Of a DNA stretch of 64,000 nucleotides, positions 1 through 11,900 are shown in pieces. The notes beneath the pieces are model-generated. The model made no database searches. It was not told where the DNA came from and saw nothing but the letters and a program-made list of their open reading frames with translations. The stretch covers positions 1,145,717 through 1,209,716 of the forward strand of contig VXBA01002873.1 of NCBI GenBank assembly GCA_013399895.1, given 5' to 3'. The translations under genes and the position numbers were made by a program. The stretch's first letter is position 1; each line of letters begins with the position of its first letter. Source of the stretch: Serilophus lunatus (taxonomy: Eukaryota; Chordata; Aves; Passeriformes; Eurylaimidae).

Positions 1-253
1 CTGTCTAATGAGCCGATCCCTGTGCCACCTCTCTAATCAGAAAAGAGATAGGTACAAAATGTTCTTATAAAGTTATTATAAATCATTTTTTTATCAAAAA
101 AATTAAGTCACTGCCCTCTATAGTTTTGTCCAGGTCTTTTATTCAAGAGGGGTAATTGTGCAAGAGAGATCTCTTAGTGCTGAATTAAAGATGTTCTCGT
201 GCAGTGCAAAGCTACCTTCTGCTCAATAGATTATTTATAGTATATTTTCTTAG
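1..253 (+). other. USH2A: 3' end of intron 4 (partial)
   Basis: AT-rich non-coding sequence that ends in a pyrimidine-rich acceptor with TAG at 251-253. Nothing else is seen in it. Confidence 0.85.
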
Positions 254-317
254 GTTTAGAGCAATTTGTTGGAAGAATGCAAGATTTTCGATTTTACCCA
301 GTGGCCCTTACAAACAG
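254..317 (+). CDS. USH2A: USH2A exon 5: end of laminin-G-like domain
   Basis: This 64-nt exon encodes LEQFVGRMQDFRFYPVALTN, flanked by split codons. It is nearly identical to human usherin residues about 262-283, the last strand of the N-terminal laminin-G-like (concanavalin-type) module. It starts at codon position 2 after TAG at 251-253 and ends after two bases of an Arg codon before the donor GTAAAT. The split Arg codon is completed by the first base of exon 6. The length and both phases match human exon 5 (c.785-848, recalled). It is too short to be found by ORF length; similarity and splice signals support it. The pattern GRMQDFRxYxVALTN is typical of the end of such LamG-like domains, where a conserved 'G-x-hydrophobic-D-hydrophobic' turn precedes the domain boundary. 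Confidence 0.95.
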
Positions 318-2642
318 GTAAATATCTTTTAATTTTGTAAAAAAATAAGAATGTGGCAAGAAGAAAGTGTAGATAACAATATGCTTATTTCCCAAAGTAT
401 AGTGCTTTTCAGATGTTTCCTTTAGATAATTGCTTATGATGATGTAGTTTCCTGAGCCTCATTTCAAAGGTTACCTTTAATCTAAAAAATCTTAAGTTTA
501 AATAAATTCAACCACTTAAGGTGTTCTGCTTTTCCACTGTTTCTTAAGTAGGCTTAATATATATAGTGGTATATGTAGCATATACTTAGTGAAACAGAAC
601 ACGGTAATAAATAGGTGCTTTCCTTCTTATTGTTGTCCTTGTTACAATTTGACTTAGTATGTATTCTGCAGAGAGTAGATCCAGTTGCTAGATTTCAATG
701 CATATAAACTGTCTAGGTGTTATCTACTTATCATAATTCTAACACAGTAGTGTGTGCTGATAAGCTTAGTCCTGGTGGATAAGACTTGCTAAGCTTTCTC
801 AGAGATCCATGTAAACTGTAGGGCAAGGAAGGGAGCATAGCAGACCAGTTCAGTTTAGACCAGTCAGATACCAGTGATCCAAATGAAGAGGATAGGCACT
901 CAAAATGGTTAGTGTGCTGGCTTCGTGGCTGCAGGCTTAGCTGTTTCTTTCCTCTGGTTTCAGATTCCCTGTAGTATCCGACCAACATGTCGGGTATTCT
1001 TGGTGCTCCCCACCCCATGCACATACCCTTGCCCTGAGGTGCCATTGTCTCAACTCTTCATTGCTTAGATTGTCACCATAAGCTGCCAATGACTTGGCTG
1101 GCTCAGCCCGCGGAGCCCTGGGCAATTGCTTTGACTTCCTCCATTCCTGAGGCCAAATTACACTTGCCAGTGTAATTTCTGTTGCCCTCTAGCCTCCCTT
1201 CCCAGCACATTACAAAGAAATGTTACCTTTGTTACCAAGCTCATGCTGGATTAATCTAGTCAATTCAAACTAGCCAGAAGTAGTCAGGTCCTATTTGTCT
1301 GCATGGTGCTTCTGGGTAGTCTGCATGCAATGACACTTGTGACTGCAGACCTTAGGGCTACTTAATGATAGTCTTTCAATAAGATGTAGAGCAGTTTCCT
1401 GGAAGTTCAGCTGTCTGCAGGACATGATGATGAACAGAGCTCCTGTGAATTGGAAGTATTAATGTAAATTTGAGTTCCAAGTTTTATGAAAATCATATTA
1501 GTTGTATTTTTCAGATCAATGCTTGTTAAATCCTGTGTACTACAATTTAGGTCAGTGAAATTAATAAAGTTTAAAATTGAAAAATAAGTTATTTTGTAGA
1601 CTCTTGTGACCTAGTGATGTCTTTGTAGATTTTGTTTTATATCCACAAATAACTTGATCCAAAACGGGATAAACTGCGAAGGAAAGTCTGTGTACCAATT
1701 AATTTAAGGCTATGGCTATGTAAAAAGTCCTGTAGCTTTGGGTTCTGTGGATTTGTAGTGGCAGCTATCAAATATTTATTCACCTAAGAAGTACACAAAA
1801 TTATGTTCTTACTGATAAAATAGGGAAATGGGAAAAGTAACAGGTTTTTAATATAAAAATTCAGTTTCTTCTAGGCTCAAAAAAATCTTCCTTTCACACT
1901 AGAGATGAGCAGACAAAGACCTGTCCCATGTCGTTCATATATGTATTTGCTTGCCTACCTACCTATGTCTCTATTCGAGTTGCTGCTGTCAGAGGAAACT
2001 GAAGTGACTCAATGATTTGACATGCCTATATTGATCACAAGCTGGGGGAGGTGAAAAGAGGACATTTGTATTAAAATTAGTTAAAAGTGAAAATATTTCT
2101 ATCCAGGTTTTCTAAGGTGCAGTGTGATATTGTTCAAGCTGGTCTTTATAGATGATTTGAGTACAAACATTCAACTTTTCTGTGGTTACAGGCAATATGT
2201 CGATTCTATGGTATCCTTAAGAACATTGTCCATCCACTGATTGGAGTGAGGCATGATGCTGCAATAAAATGTTTTGAGTCTTTCTCCTTGCATCTGTCTG
2301 GATTCATCCTGTACAGCTTTAGACACCTTAACAAGGAGCTAATTTCCCTCGATGCCGTATGTCTGAGAAACTCCATATATGTGGAGCAATGAAAGCAGCT
2401 CCAGAGTGCTTCTTGATAGATACCTTCTGAAGGTGCCTGCTGCTTACCATTGATAACACGGAGACCTTGTGGGGGTTTCCTTCCTAGCCGAGTGCCCCAT
2501 CTTTATGAATTGAAACCAGGCTTTTAGGGTTCCTACTGTAATCTAAACGGAGTTTTCTTTCATCTGTGTGAGCCTAGAGGCACAAAGTGGCACTTGTCTT
2601 TTTTTATCGTGTGTGCAATTACTTTTCTGTATGCTGTGACAG
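318..2642 (+). other. USH2A: Intron 5
   Basis: 2325 nt, donor GTAAAT, acceptor CAG at 2640-2642. It is mostly AT-rich. A somewhat richer stretch at about 760-1210 holds short open frames on the - strand that look like nothing known. The 400 nt before exon 6 are also less AT-rich and might be an old repeat, but I cannot name one. Confidence 0.85.
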
Positions 2643-2937
2643 AGACATTTTGGAAGTATTCTCTGGAAAATTCCCTCATCTTCATACCCAGTCTGAGTGC
2701 CGCTGCCCTGGAAGTCATCCCCGGGTACACCCTTTGATCCAGAGGTACTGCATCCCCAATGGTGCAGATGATACCACTAATGACAGAGTGCTGAGGTTGG
2801 ATGCAGAAGCCCATCCCTTGTATTACATCAATGATGATGACATTGGGACCACCTGGATTTCATCTGTGTTTGCTAATACTGCAGGTCTGGATCGTGGTGT
2901 TTCAATCACAATAGATTTACAAAATGGACAATATCAG
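2643..2937 (+). CDS. USH2A: USH2A exon 6: start of laminin N-terminal domain
   Basis: This 295-nt exon completes the Arg codon split from exon 5 and then reads DILEVFSGKFPHLHTQ, followed by CRCPGSHPRVHPLIQRYC. It corresponds to human residues about 283-381 and opens the laminin N-terminal (domain VI) module, the globular head that in laminins mediates polymerisation. The CRCPGSHP motif and the downstream DDDIGTTWISS segment match the LamNT pattern in which residues announce a 'terms of exposure' loop (the ND-x-GT-x-W motif). There are two possible AG acceptors, at 2641-2642 and 2643-2644. The first was chosen because it gives the correct phase (third codon position) and the human length of 295. 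The exon ends in phase 0 at CAG before the donor GTAATG. A 128-residue open frame runs through the exon into the intron on both sides; the parts outside 2643-2937 are not usherin. Confidence 0.97.
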
Positions 2938-4103
2938 GTAATGGGAAGATTACATTTGCTATTTATTAAATAAAAACTAAGAAAAGATTTTTTAGATGTT
3001 TCATTAAAACCGTGTGGAAATTCAGATCTTATGCTTTAAAATGTTATCCTTGGAGCAGCAGGCAGAAAGTTTCTTTTGTTAGTGTGTAACAATGCAAAAG
3101 GCAACAGAATGTATGATGTCATTCCCTTTTGATGTACCTATTGTAACATGCAGTAGTCTAGAATAGATATACCAGAGTGGAAATCCAGTGTGAAGACACC
3201 AGTATTTAGAAAATGATTGCTGTCTTTTAACTCCACTTTTGTAATTTTCAGCTTTAATTTCTGTTAGAAGGTATGCTGCTAATTTCATACTTTGTGGCAG
3301 AAAAGTGACTGCAGACAAATTAACTTGGCATGTCAAAAGCACACTGACAGGTCAGAGGGGAATTCTGTTTTCTAGGTCTTTTGGAGATGATAGTTTAGCC
3401 TCCCAGAGAATATGGAAGCAGAAAACGATAGGCAGACATGGTTATAGAAGAGGCCATGTTGCACTTCACACTCCACTAGGCTGTGGAAGAGTGTCAGGGT
3501 GTCTTGTAAGGAGGGACACATCAGTAGTAGGGCTGCATTCACAACAGGAAAATCACCAATTTTATGTGTATTCTTGCTAGCCTTTTCTTTTTTCTCATTA
3601 GTGGAGAGAAGAGAAAGATTATGATGACAGATTTTGGCTACATAAGTAAGAATTAGTCCTATAGTTAAAAGTGATTTCAAGTGTATGTAAAGTTGTAGGA
3701 TTTTGCTTATTTGATACACACGTTTCTGCACAAGCAGTATGCTGAGGGAAGGTCTCTTTAAAACAACACCTGTATTTGATAAGATCCTCAGCTGAAGGTA
3801 AGGAGAATCCTAAAAAAAAAATAAATTACCTGTTATCAGACAAACAACTCATAATATTTGGCAACATGAGATTAGAACCTTCATTTTTGTCAAAATGTTA
3901 TTACTGTAACAAATTGTGGACTTGTAGTGTATTTTCAAATAGTTTTCAAGAAAAAGTGGAGTTCTGATGCAACAGATCAGTAGTTGTCTCAAAGTTCAAA
4001 CAGCCTGTTTAACAAAAAAGTTATCTTTGGTTTTAATTTATATTGTCGCTGTTTTACTACTTAGACATTAATATCCGTTCATAAATTTGTTATCTTCTTG
4101 TAG
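2938..4103 (+). other. USH2A: Intron 6
   Basis: 1166 nt, donor GTAATG, acceptor TAG at 4101-4103. Open frames of 87-119 codons occur here on both strands but resemble no family I know. No repeat is recognised. Confidence 0.85.
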
Positions 4104-4288
4104 GTATTCTATATTATACTGCAATTCTTTAGCCCACACCCTGAAGGAATAAGAATAGAAAGAAAAAAAAGAGATGATCTAAAGTGGGAAGACTGGCAGT
4201 ATTTTGCTAGAAATTGCAGTATTTTTGGAATGGAGAACAATGGATCATTGGAAAAACCGGATTCTGTCAACTGTCTCCAGCTTCATAG
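4104..4288 (+). CDS. USH2A: USH2A exon 7: middle of laminin N-terminal domain
   Basis: This 185-nt exon reads VFYIILQFFSPHPEGIRIER, then KWEDWQYFARNC and NNGSLEKPDSVNCLQL, ending with a split Ser codon. It matches human residues about 382-443. The WxDWQYFARNC segment is the classic core of LamNT domains (in laminins 'W-x-P-x-Q-Y-F/Y-x-x-x-C'), with a conserved cysteine at its end. NGS is a possible N-glycosylation site. The exon begins in phase 0 after TAG and ends with two bases of the Ser codon before GTATGA. Its length equals human exon 7. The exon is absent from any long open frame list because it is short and flanked by stops, so phase and similarity decide it. Confidence 0.96.
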
Positions 4289-7200
4289 GTATGAAATGCT
4301 TTGAACAGGTAACATCCTTACACTTCTATGTTCCAATGAGATAGTATCTTTTAATTTGGTATAGTCATTTATTATGGACTACTGAATATATAAAAGATCC
4401 TAAATCTGACCTTTCAACTGAAGATTCCCCAAAAGTCACCTATCATTTTGATCAGATTTTAGTCACTTATGATTGTGACACAATTGATTCTTCAGTTATT
4501 TTTTAGCTGTAGTTTCAAAATATTATGTGTTTGTGTTTTGAGGGGCTACTATCAGTAGAATTACAGAACATTGAGATAAGTGAAAGAAGGTAGTGGCATA
4601 ACAGATTGTTTTAAACTATCTGTGGAAAGTCTACCTTCTGATCTCTGACAGTGCAACTTGTTCCGAAGCTTAGAAGAGAACTTAAGTACCAAACTTAAGT
4701 ACAAAAGCCAATCATTCAGCCTTACTAGTAGTCAAGCAGAACATGTAATAAATGTCTTGAGAATGATGTTTTGAAGCTTTCTAAATCTTTCTAAGCAAGA
4801 ACCAATATAAAACTGTGGGGAGTGGGACATGAAGTATCATTTCCTTTTAGAAATATGTTGCATGCCCTTGTATTCACAATTAGCATGTGGAAATGTATAG
4901 CTGTATCATGTAAAATATACATTTCATAAATGTAGTGTATTATGTATACATAGTTAATATCATAATTTTGCACATGCGTGCATGTGCATGCACACATATA
5001 TATAATTGAATCTATGACACTACAGGTATTGAAATGCATTATCTTGTGCCTGAATTCAGATCCCAGTCAATATTAGGCTTGTTTAGTACTTGGCTGGAAC
5101 TCCGTGAGAAAATAGATTGCCAGGTGCTGTAGGCGTTTTGCTTTTCTTGTTGTTTCACTTTTGCTACTTTTCTAAGACATTTCAAGTGTCAGCATCTTTA
5201 TTCTCCAGGAGTTCAGTATTCTGAGGAGAGGAGCATAAGGTCATTTGAGTTATACCACTTTTCATCAAAGGAATCAGAGCTTTATTGCTGATCCTTGAAA
5301 CAGAGGGTAGAGGAGAAAAGGGAAATGCCTTATGTAAACCAAATGTTTTTGAATAAATAACCCAAATGAGTTTTAATGCCACTTTCAGTCCAGAAATAAA
5401 TATTTGTCTATTTTCTAGAAAAGAACTGAGGAGTTAAATGTGTATTGTTTCCATAAACATTTTGTAAACAACATTGTTTCTCCCCTTAAGTTAAAACATA
5501 AATAATGATAGGAAGTGATACACATGAATGATTTTTGGGTACAGCTGATGTACATAACGTATTGTTTAAAAGATAAGACATATACCCTCTAAAGGTGAGT
5601 ATTCTGTGTGCTCGTAGAGTTGCTGTTGGAACAATGCTCCAAATTTGTGTCAGCAGTATAACAGAGTTCACTTTTTAGGAGGATTTTATGGTAAACCAAA
5701 ACTTGTTTCCCTCTCTTTCTCTCATAGCCACGTACTTGTAACTGCCAAGACATGTCCCAGTTGTCTGACCAGGATTTAGACCCTGGTGTGCTTATGTCCC
5801 AGTGGCCTAGCCATGATCCCTGGGTTGACATGGGAGGCAAATGACCTTGGCTTTATGATGACTTGAGAGGTCTTGTTTTAGTGACCAGATGTTAGTACAA
5901 AAATGGAGTCTTTTGTGTCCTTTAGGAAATGCAAGTGATTAAGGTTTTTGTTTCTCCGTCCTGTACCACCTGTGTAAGTTAGGAGTTGCTCACTGTCCTT
6001 TATCCCCTTGTCAAAGGCTTGAATCTTTGCCTAGTTTGAATATTGTCTGATCCTTATTTTAGGATGTCCTTTGTTTTCCTGGTTTCCTGAGAAACTTCAT
6101 GTAGATGCCCTAAAATCTTGATGACCTGCTTATCTAGTTGCCATCAGCCTTACAGTCTTTCTGCTGTTCCTTCTGGTGCTTCCCTACCAAGATGGTGGTT
6201 TTCAGCTGCCATTTGTACCTGTCTAAACTATTTCCATGACAGTTCTATATGCCATGGAAGAAAATCACTCTATTTAATTTTCTGCAGGGGGGAAGAGAAG
6301 GCAGTATCACCCAGAGAAACATACAGATATATTCCACTGAGATTTTTGTGAAGCGCTGACCTGGATTGGGGCACAGCAAATTCAAAGATTCTTCATGAAG
6401 ACAGAGCAGTATGACTCAGCAGACCTAGTCTAACTAGATATCTCATCTTTCAAAAGCTCTGAGATATTTGGAAATGACATTTTCTGAATGTTGCATGTCA
6501 GGCGCCAGGTGATAACGAGGGTTACCTATTTTTAATGAGCCAATGTAGGTGTGCAAATGAGCAAGCATTTTTTCACTCTTGCAGAGGCAAGTTCTCATAG
6601 CTAAACTCTACCTAGTACATACAATAACATGTCATATGATTCATACCAAATTGTCCAAATATGCAGTTTATATGTACTTGTTTACTCAGCCTTTGCTTGC
6701 ATTCGTAGGACTGTCCTTCCCCTTCCTGGGCTTAAATATACAGTATTATTGCATTCCATTAAATGTTCTTGCAGTTCACTTGCTGGAAGGTGGCATGTGT
6801 TTCTAACTCTATTCACTCATCAAATGAGATTTTATGGTCCAATGATTCTGGAATTCAAAGTATAATAGTTTCTATATGGTTTTATATGTGTTTAGCAGGT
6901 AAATAATTAGCAATATGGGGCTGTTAATTATTGTGTTAGTCATTGGAATGATTTCCTTTTGTGGTTCAAGCCTAGTTCATGTTTCTCAAACACAGTGTGT
7001 TAAACTTTCTTAAAACATAGTGCAGATAACACTGTATCAGTTACGCTTTATTCATGCTTTGAAGTTGCCTGCTAAAAGCTTTATTTTTAATTGGATACTT
7101 AGGGTTTGGAGAAGATTGTAGTGGTTTGGGGCAAAACAGACATATAGAGGACATTTCTTTTCCTCTTCCTGAATTCTTGTGACTGAGAATCCACTGACTT

Positions 7201-7341
7201 AAGAATTTTTACCCAGAAAGCGCAAAAAAACTCATGTACAATTAAGTGGAGATCCTCTCTGAGAAATAGGATATTAGGAGACAGATTCTGTAAAATATGT
7301 GATATTTTGATTTTAATTCTCCTTCCTCTCCATTTGAACAG
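4289..7341 (+). other. USH2A: Intron 7
   Basis: 3053 nt, donor GTATGA, acceptor CAG at 7339-7341. AT-rich, with an alternating AT/GT-rich patch at about 4900-5005. Small open frames on both strands are unlike any known protein. No mobile element is recognised. Confidence 0.85.
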
Positions 7342-7563
7342 CTTTACACCATATTCTCGTGGCAATCTAACTTTTAGTGTTCTTACCCCGGAACCGAATC
7401 GTCGGCCTGGTTACAATGACTTTTATAATACTCCAGCTCTCCAAGAATTTGTAAAAGCTACACAAGTGAGGATTCACCTCCGTGGCCAGTACCACACTAA
7501 TGAACCTTGGGTAAATTTTAGGCATAGGTACTATGGAGTTAATGAAGTTACAGTCAGTGGAAG
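7342..7563 (+). CDS. USH2A: USH2A exon 8: end of laminin N-terminal domain
   Basis: This 222-nt exon completes the Ser codon and reads FTPYSRGNLTFSVLTPEPN, then NTPALQEFVKATQVRIHL and RHRYYGVNEVTVSGR. It matches human residues about 443-517. The pattern 'R-P-G-x-N-x-F-x-N-T-P-x-L-Q-E-F-V-x-A-T-x-I/V-R' followed by 'RHRYYxVxEIxIxGRC' is the canonical C-terminal end of the LamNT module, where a Gly-Arg-Cys step leads straight into the first LE repeat. NLT is a possible N-glycosylation site. The exon ends after two bases of the Arg codon; exon 9 supplies the third base. Length and phase equal human exon 8. Confidence 0.97.
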
Positions 7564-8837
7564 GTAGGTGTTATGTGATTCTTCCCACACCTGGCACTGC
7601 CTCTGTCTATTGCAGCTGAGCAAAGCATATGAAGACCTGCCTAAAATTTAATCAACTTGTTTTGCTTTTACAGTTATGAATGGGAAAGGAATCTGATCTG
7701 AAGCAGTGTATCAACTTTGAAATGATTGGTGTACTGTTTTTTAAAATATTTGCTCACATGTTATTTTACAATTAATTATACTTATTACACAAATCAGCCA
7801 AAAGAAGTCCTTTCCTTAGGATTGCCAATGCCTCTAAGCAAAGGCTTATGACTGAAACAATGGCTTGTGCTTTACTTCAGTAACTCTTCTGAGTTACAGA
7901 TTCCCAGACCTGGCAATTTTAACAGTCTAAATGCAGAGCTCATTCTTTGTTTTAGCTGGAGTTCTCCTTTCAAAATCGGGTAGCTGTCAGTAAAAGTGTT
8001 AAACATTATCTGTGACTGACAACTTTATTGTATATGATAAGTGTGCTGTCTTGTGAAAGGACTAATTATGCTCTGTAAATAATTTGTAGATTTGGCAATG
8101 AAATAGTTTCTAAGAAGCATGTGGTGCAGTTTTTTGTTAGGTATTATTCTTGAAATTATTTTGCTTAGTTCTCATTTTGAGGGGAAAAATTAGAGGTCAC
8201 GTTTACCTTAAAATTTTCTACATTACTAATATGTTTTGATGATTGCTTAGGTATTTTATGATAATGTGTTAACTAAAATAGCTTTCTCTTAGTGACAATG
8301 TAACAGTAAAATAATTTCAACTGTAGTTTGCAAAGCTATGCTATGCCTCTAGAAGAACAGCCCTTCAGGTAGAATGGTATGGTTATTGACTATTAGCTTA
8401 GATTCTATCTAGATTTTATTTTAGTAAGAAATGGACATTTTAACTGACATAAAACATGTTAAATTGCAGAATTATGCCTAATATGATTAAGGTTTCTTGA
8501 AAAACTAGAGCTGCAGTGTAAGGACTAGTGTTGATGAACTTAGTAAAATTTTACATATTAATGTTGCATACTGAAAAACAGTTTTAATTACATATTATAT
8601 AAAGTAAGAGTAGCCCTACTCCATGCTGGTTTTTGTTTTCTTGGAAAACAGTTGTTGATACCTAAAAACACATAGAGTGAAGTAGTCTTTTGTAGGTTAC
8701 TGCACTTAAGAATATTGTATTTGGTGACATTTATTTGTTCTTAATAAAAAAACGGACCATGTAATACACAAAATGATATATTGTTGGACAGATGTGTTTC
8801 CATAGTTTAATTTTTTCAATACCTATTGTTCTTTCAG
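7564..8837 (+). other. USH2A: Intron 8
   Basis: 1274 nt, donor GTAGGT, acceptor CAG at 8835-8837 behind a good pyrimidine tract. AT-rich; nothing further is seen. Confidence 0.85.
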
Positions 8838-8931
8838 GTGTAATTGCCATGGCCATGCTGAAAATTGTGATGCAGCTGTGAAACCATATAGGTGCCTATG
8901 CATCAAGGAAAGCTATACAGAAGGAAATAAT
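8838..8931 (+). CDS. USH2A: USH2A exon 9: first half of LE repeat 1
   Basis: This 94-nt exon completes Arg517 and reads CNCHGHAENCDAAVKPYRCL, then CIKESYTEGNN. It is the first half of the first laminin-type EGF-like repeat (human residues about 517-548). The CxCxGHAxxC spacing is diagnostic of LE repeats, which form rod-like tandem arrays with four disulfides each. It ends in phase 0; exon 10 continues with CDRC. The donor GTTAGT has T instead of the usual A or G at position +3, but the exact 94-nt length, the frame and the continuation into CDRC support this boundary. The human residue pair Leu-His before CDRC is Asn-Asn here. Confidence 0.94.
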
Positions 8932-11900
8932 GTTAGTCTCTCCTTTATCTGTCTACATCACCTATGAACAACCTCAAAATTGGGACTTTAGTCCTGGGAA
9001 AGAGTGCATGTATGTGTGTTAGTCTAGTCCTGTCTTTTGTAGGGAAACTTTCTGAAGCAGATTTGTATTAAGGAAAGAAAAAACTTCCCCCTCCCAACCT
9101 CTCCCTAAAGTGGTTCCACCACAGACCATTAGGAATGTTGTGTTCAGGGATTTAATTTCTTGTTAGAGGATTATGCCACTTTCAAACGTTAGATACAAAC
9201 TTGAGTTTAGACTGTGAGCGTTTAATAAAGATTATTTCTCTGCCTGCTGTAGCAACTAGCAAGTGGCCTGTAGAGTGAAGGTACTACTACTCCATGGTAG
9301 TTTTAGTCTGGTCCTATGGACTCCAGACCCATTCAGTAAGTGGACTGCAGTGGGCACAGTCCTGGAGTTCAGCTTCTAATTTAGTTTCATTTGAAAGTGA
9401 ACAGTTCAAGTGGTTCATGATGCAAACTAGTGCACACTAGATGCAAAATTATAATTTGCCTTTTCTAATGATAGTTTTGTAGTTCATGGCCATAGGAGAA
9501 CCAGAATGGGGTTGATTCATATAAATCAAGATGTGTAAGATAAATTTGTAGAGGAGATCTTAGATTAATGGTATCAATTTGAAAGACTTACTTCAGGCAG
9601 TCTTTAGTTTTCTTGAAAGCTGAGCAACTTAGCAAAAGCAGAACCATGATGTATGAGTAAAGAAAACTTGGCCAAAGAGAGTTAAAAAAAAAAAAAGGAA
9701 AAGAGGTTAAAAAAGAATGAGCTACTTCAAAGGAATGAATCCCACAATCTTACTACTGAATGTTAGATTTCCATTGTGAGTACATGTTGGATTCCTTGCT
9801 ACATTTGTGCCTTTTGGAAATAGCCTTCCTAAAAATAGGAAGGGGTTATGTGGAATAGCAACAGCAGTAGCAGCAGTAGCAAAAGGGAGACTAATGGCAC
9901 TTGAAAAAAACCCCAAGTAGTCTGTGCTTGCTGGAACAGAGGAAGGAGTGTTCACCTGAGATCATTTGATATAATGCTTATGATCTCATGAAAGTTCTTT
10001 GTAAAATTTTATAGGTGATCTAAGTTTTCTAACTTTTTAAGCACAAGTGTAAGATCTACAGTCTAAATGGAACTTGAACATAAATTTCAAGTTTTTAGAT
10101 GGGTCAAATTAAAAAAAAAATTCAAACTGACAGTGTCCCTTTAATTAGAACACACATTGTGAAATGTTACTTTGTAAGGATTAATTATAAATATTTAATA
10201 AGATCTTGGAGTTCACCAAGCACTCTTGCAAGACTTACGCTACCTTGTGAAAACAAACCAAATACATTTTAATGATGTATCTGCCTTATCAGATATTTCC
10301 TGTCAATGTTAATGGGTTGTTCCGCTGAGTGTCACGTTTTTGATTTGGCACATATATGTTGTAACCATAATGGAAGTGCTTGAATTAACTGTATTAATTC
10401 AGAGCACAATAAGGATGTTTGATTATTTTTCTCATTCATTAATAACCACTATCTGTTAAATAGGAAATTAAATTAGAAGTATTAATAAAATAGAATTAAT
10501 ATTTGGAAATATATCACTGTTCTTAATTTTTACAAAGATTTATAGGAAATTGAAACAGCTTAAGGGGTTTGATTTTTGTTTTTGTTTTTTTAATGCAAGC
10601 ACTTAAAAGGAAAACCAAAATCCATCCTGATTTTTGACTATCATTGGCAATGATAGACCTCCATCTTATAGACTTACACCTGTTTCTCAAGCTCCCACCC
10701 CAGTGAATTAGGAATTGAAAAACAGTTAATTTATATATTCTTTGAATTCAAGTAAGCTTTTGATGAAGGAAGTTTCCAAGTGCAATACTTTTGGTAGGGA
10801 GGAGGAAAATGTTTGATAAGAAATTCCACCATCAGCAGGCAATTTTAACTGTCCTATTCTGTCAGTCAGTAATGCACCACAACTGAAGGCTTTTGGGTAT
10901 GGGGTGGGTTTTTTGGTATCTTGGACCAGAAATCAGAGATCCTTGAAAAGCTTTTAATGTATGGCAGAGTTTGTCCTTGTCCCATTTACACTTAATACAG
11001 GTAAAATTACCATCTTGAATTTATCTGGCATATACATCTGGCTAGCTGTTGTACAACAAGTAATACCAGAAACGAAAAATTTGCCTAATTCAGTATTAAA
11101 AAACAAATCTTAATTTAGTTATTTGCATCGCCATGTTATGAAATTTGATATAACAAATGGGTTTTTTTGTTTGTCTGTTTGGTTTTCCCCTGAGTTCCAT
11201 TTTGGTGAAGAATGATGATGAATACGTTGCTATGAAATTTGGGATGGTGGGAAGAAAGGAATGAGTAAGAATGTCTTGCAGATGTTGAGGGGCCAGATTA
11301 TGAAAGAAGAGGAAATAATCCTTAAAGCTTGTCTCTCATTTTATGAAAAAAACGTTCAACTTCTTCATTTACAAATTGTTCTTTAAATGCCTTGGTTCCA
11401 GCTTTGAGAAATAGCTCTGCCTTTTACAAATAGAAATTGAGGGACCAAGAGTGGAGTTCAGATTTTAGTAACGTTTTTGTGCAGACTAATTTATAGTCAT
11501 GAGGAAAAGTATATTCAAAAACTTCCCATGATGTCTCATGTAAAGCTGGAAACAGCCCATGAAAAAAACAAGACAGTCAAGCAAAGTCAGCCTTACCTTA
11601 TAACCTCAGAGCCTCCTTTAAAGCAATCATATAAAACTTACTAGAGAAAGGTAATAGCAAAATATACAGGAATAAGTGTACAAGTAATAATAGATACTGT
11701 GGTCTGTAAACTTCATATGGCATTGTTGATTTATCAAGAGTTGAATAAATACGGCTTTTCATGTTGTTACAGAAGAATCTATGTAAACCTTAATTAAAGG
11801 TCAATCTGTATCATATGTTGGAACTAATAATACATAGTACCTGAGGAGCTGTAAATATTAACTGCATTAAGTGGTCACTCAATAACAGAGACTTCTAGCT

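Noticed and set aside
2560..2814. Minus-strand open frame of 84 codons over exon 6
   Set aside because: Antisense to the LamNT exon; the + strand frame is usherin.
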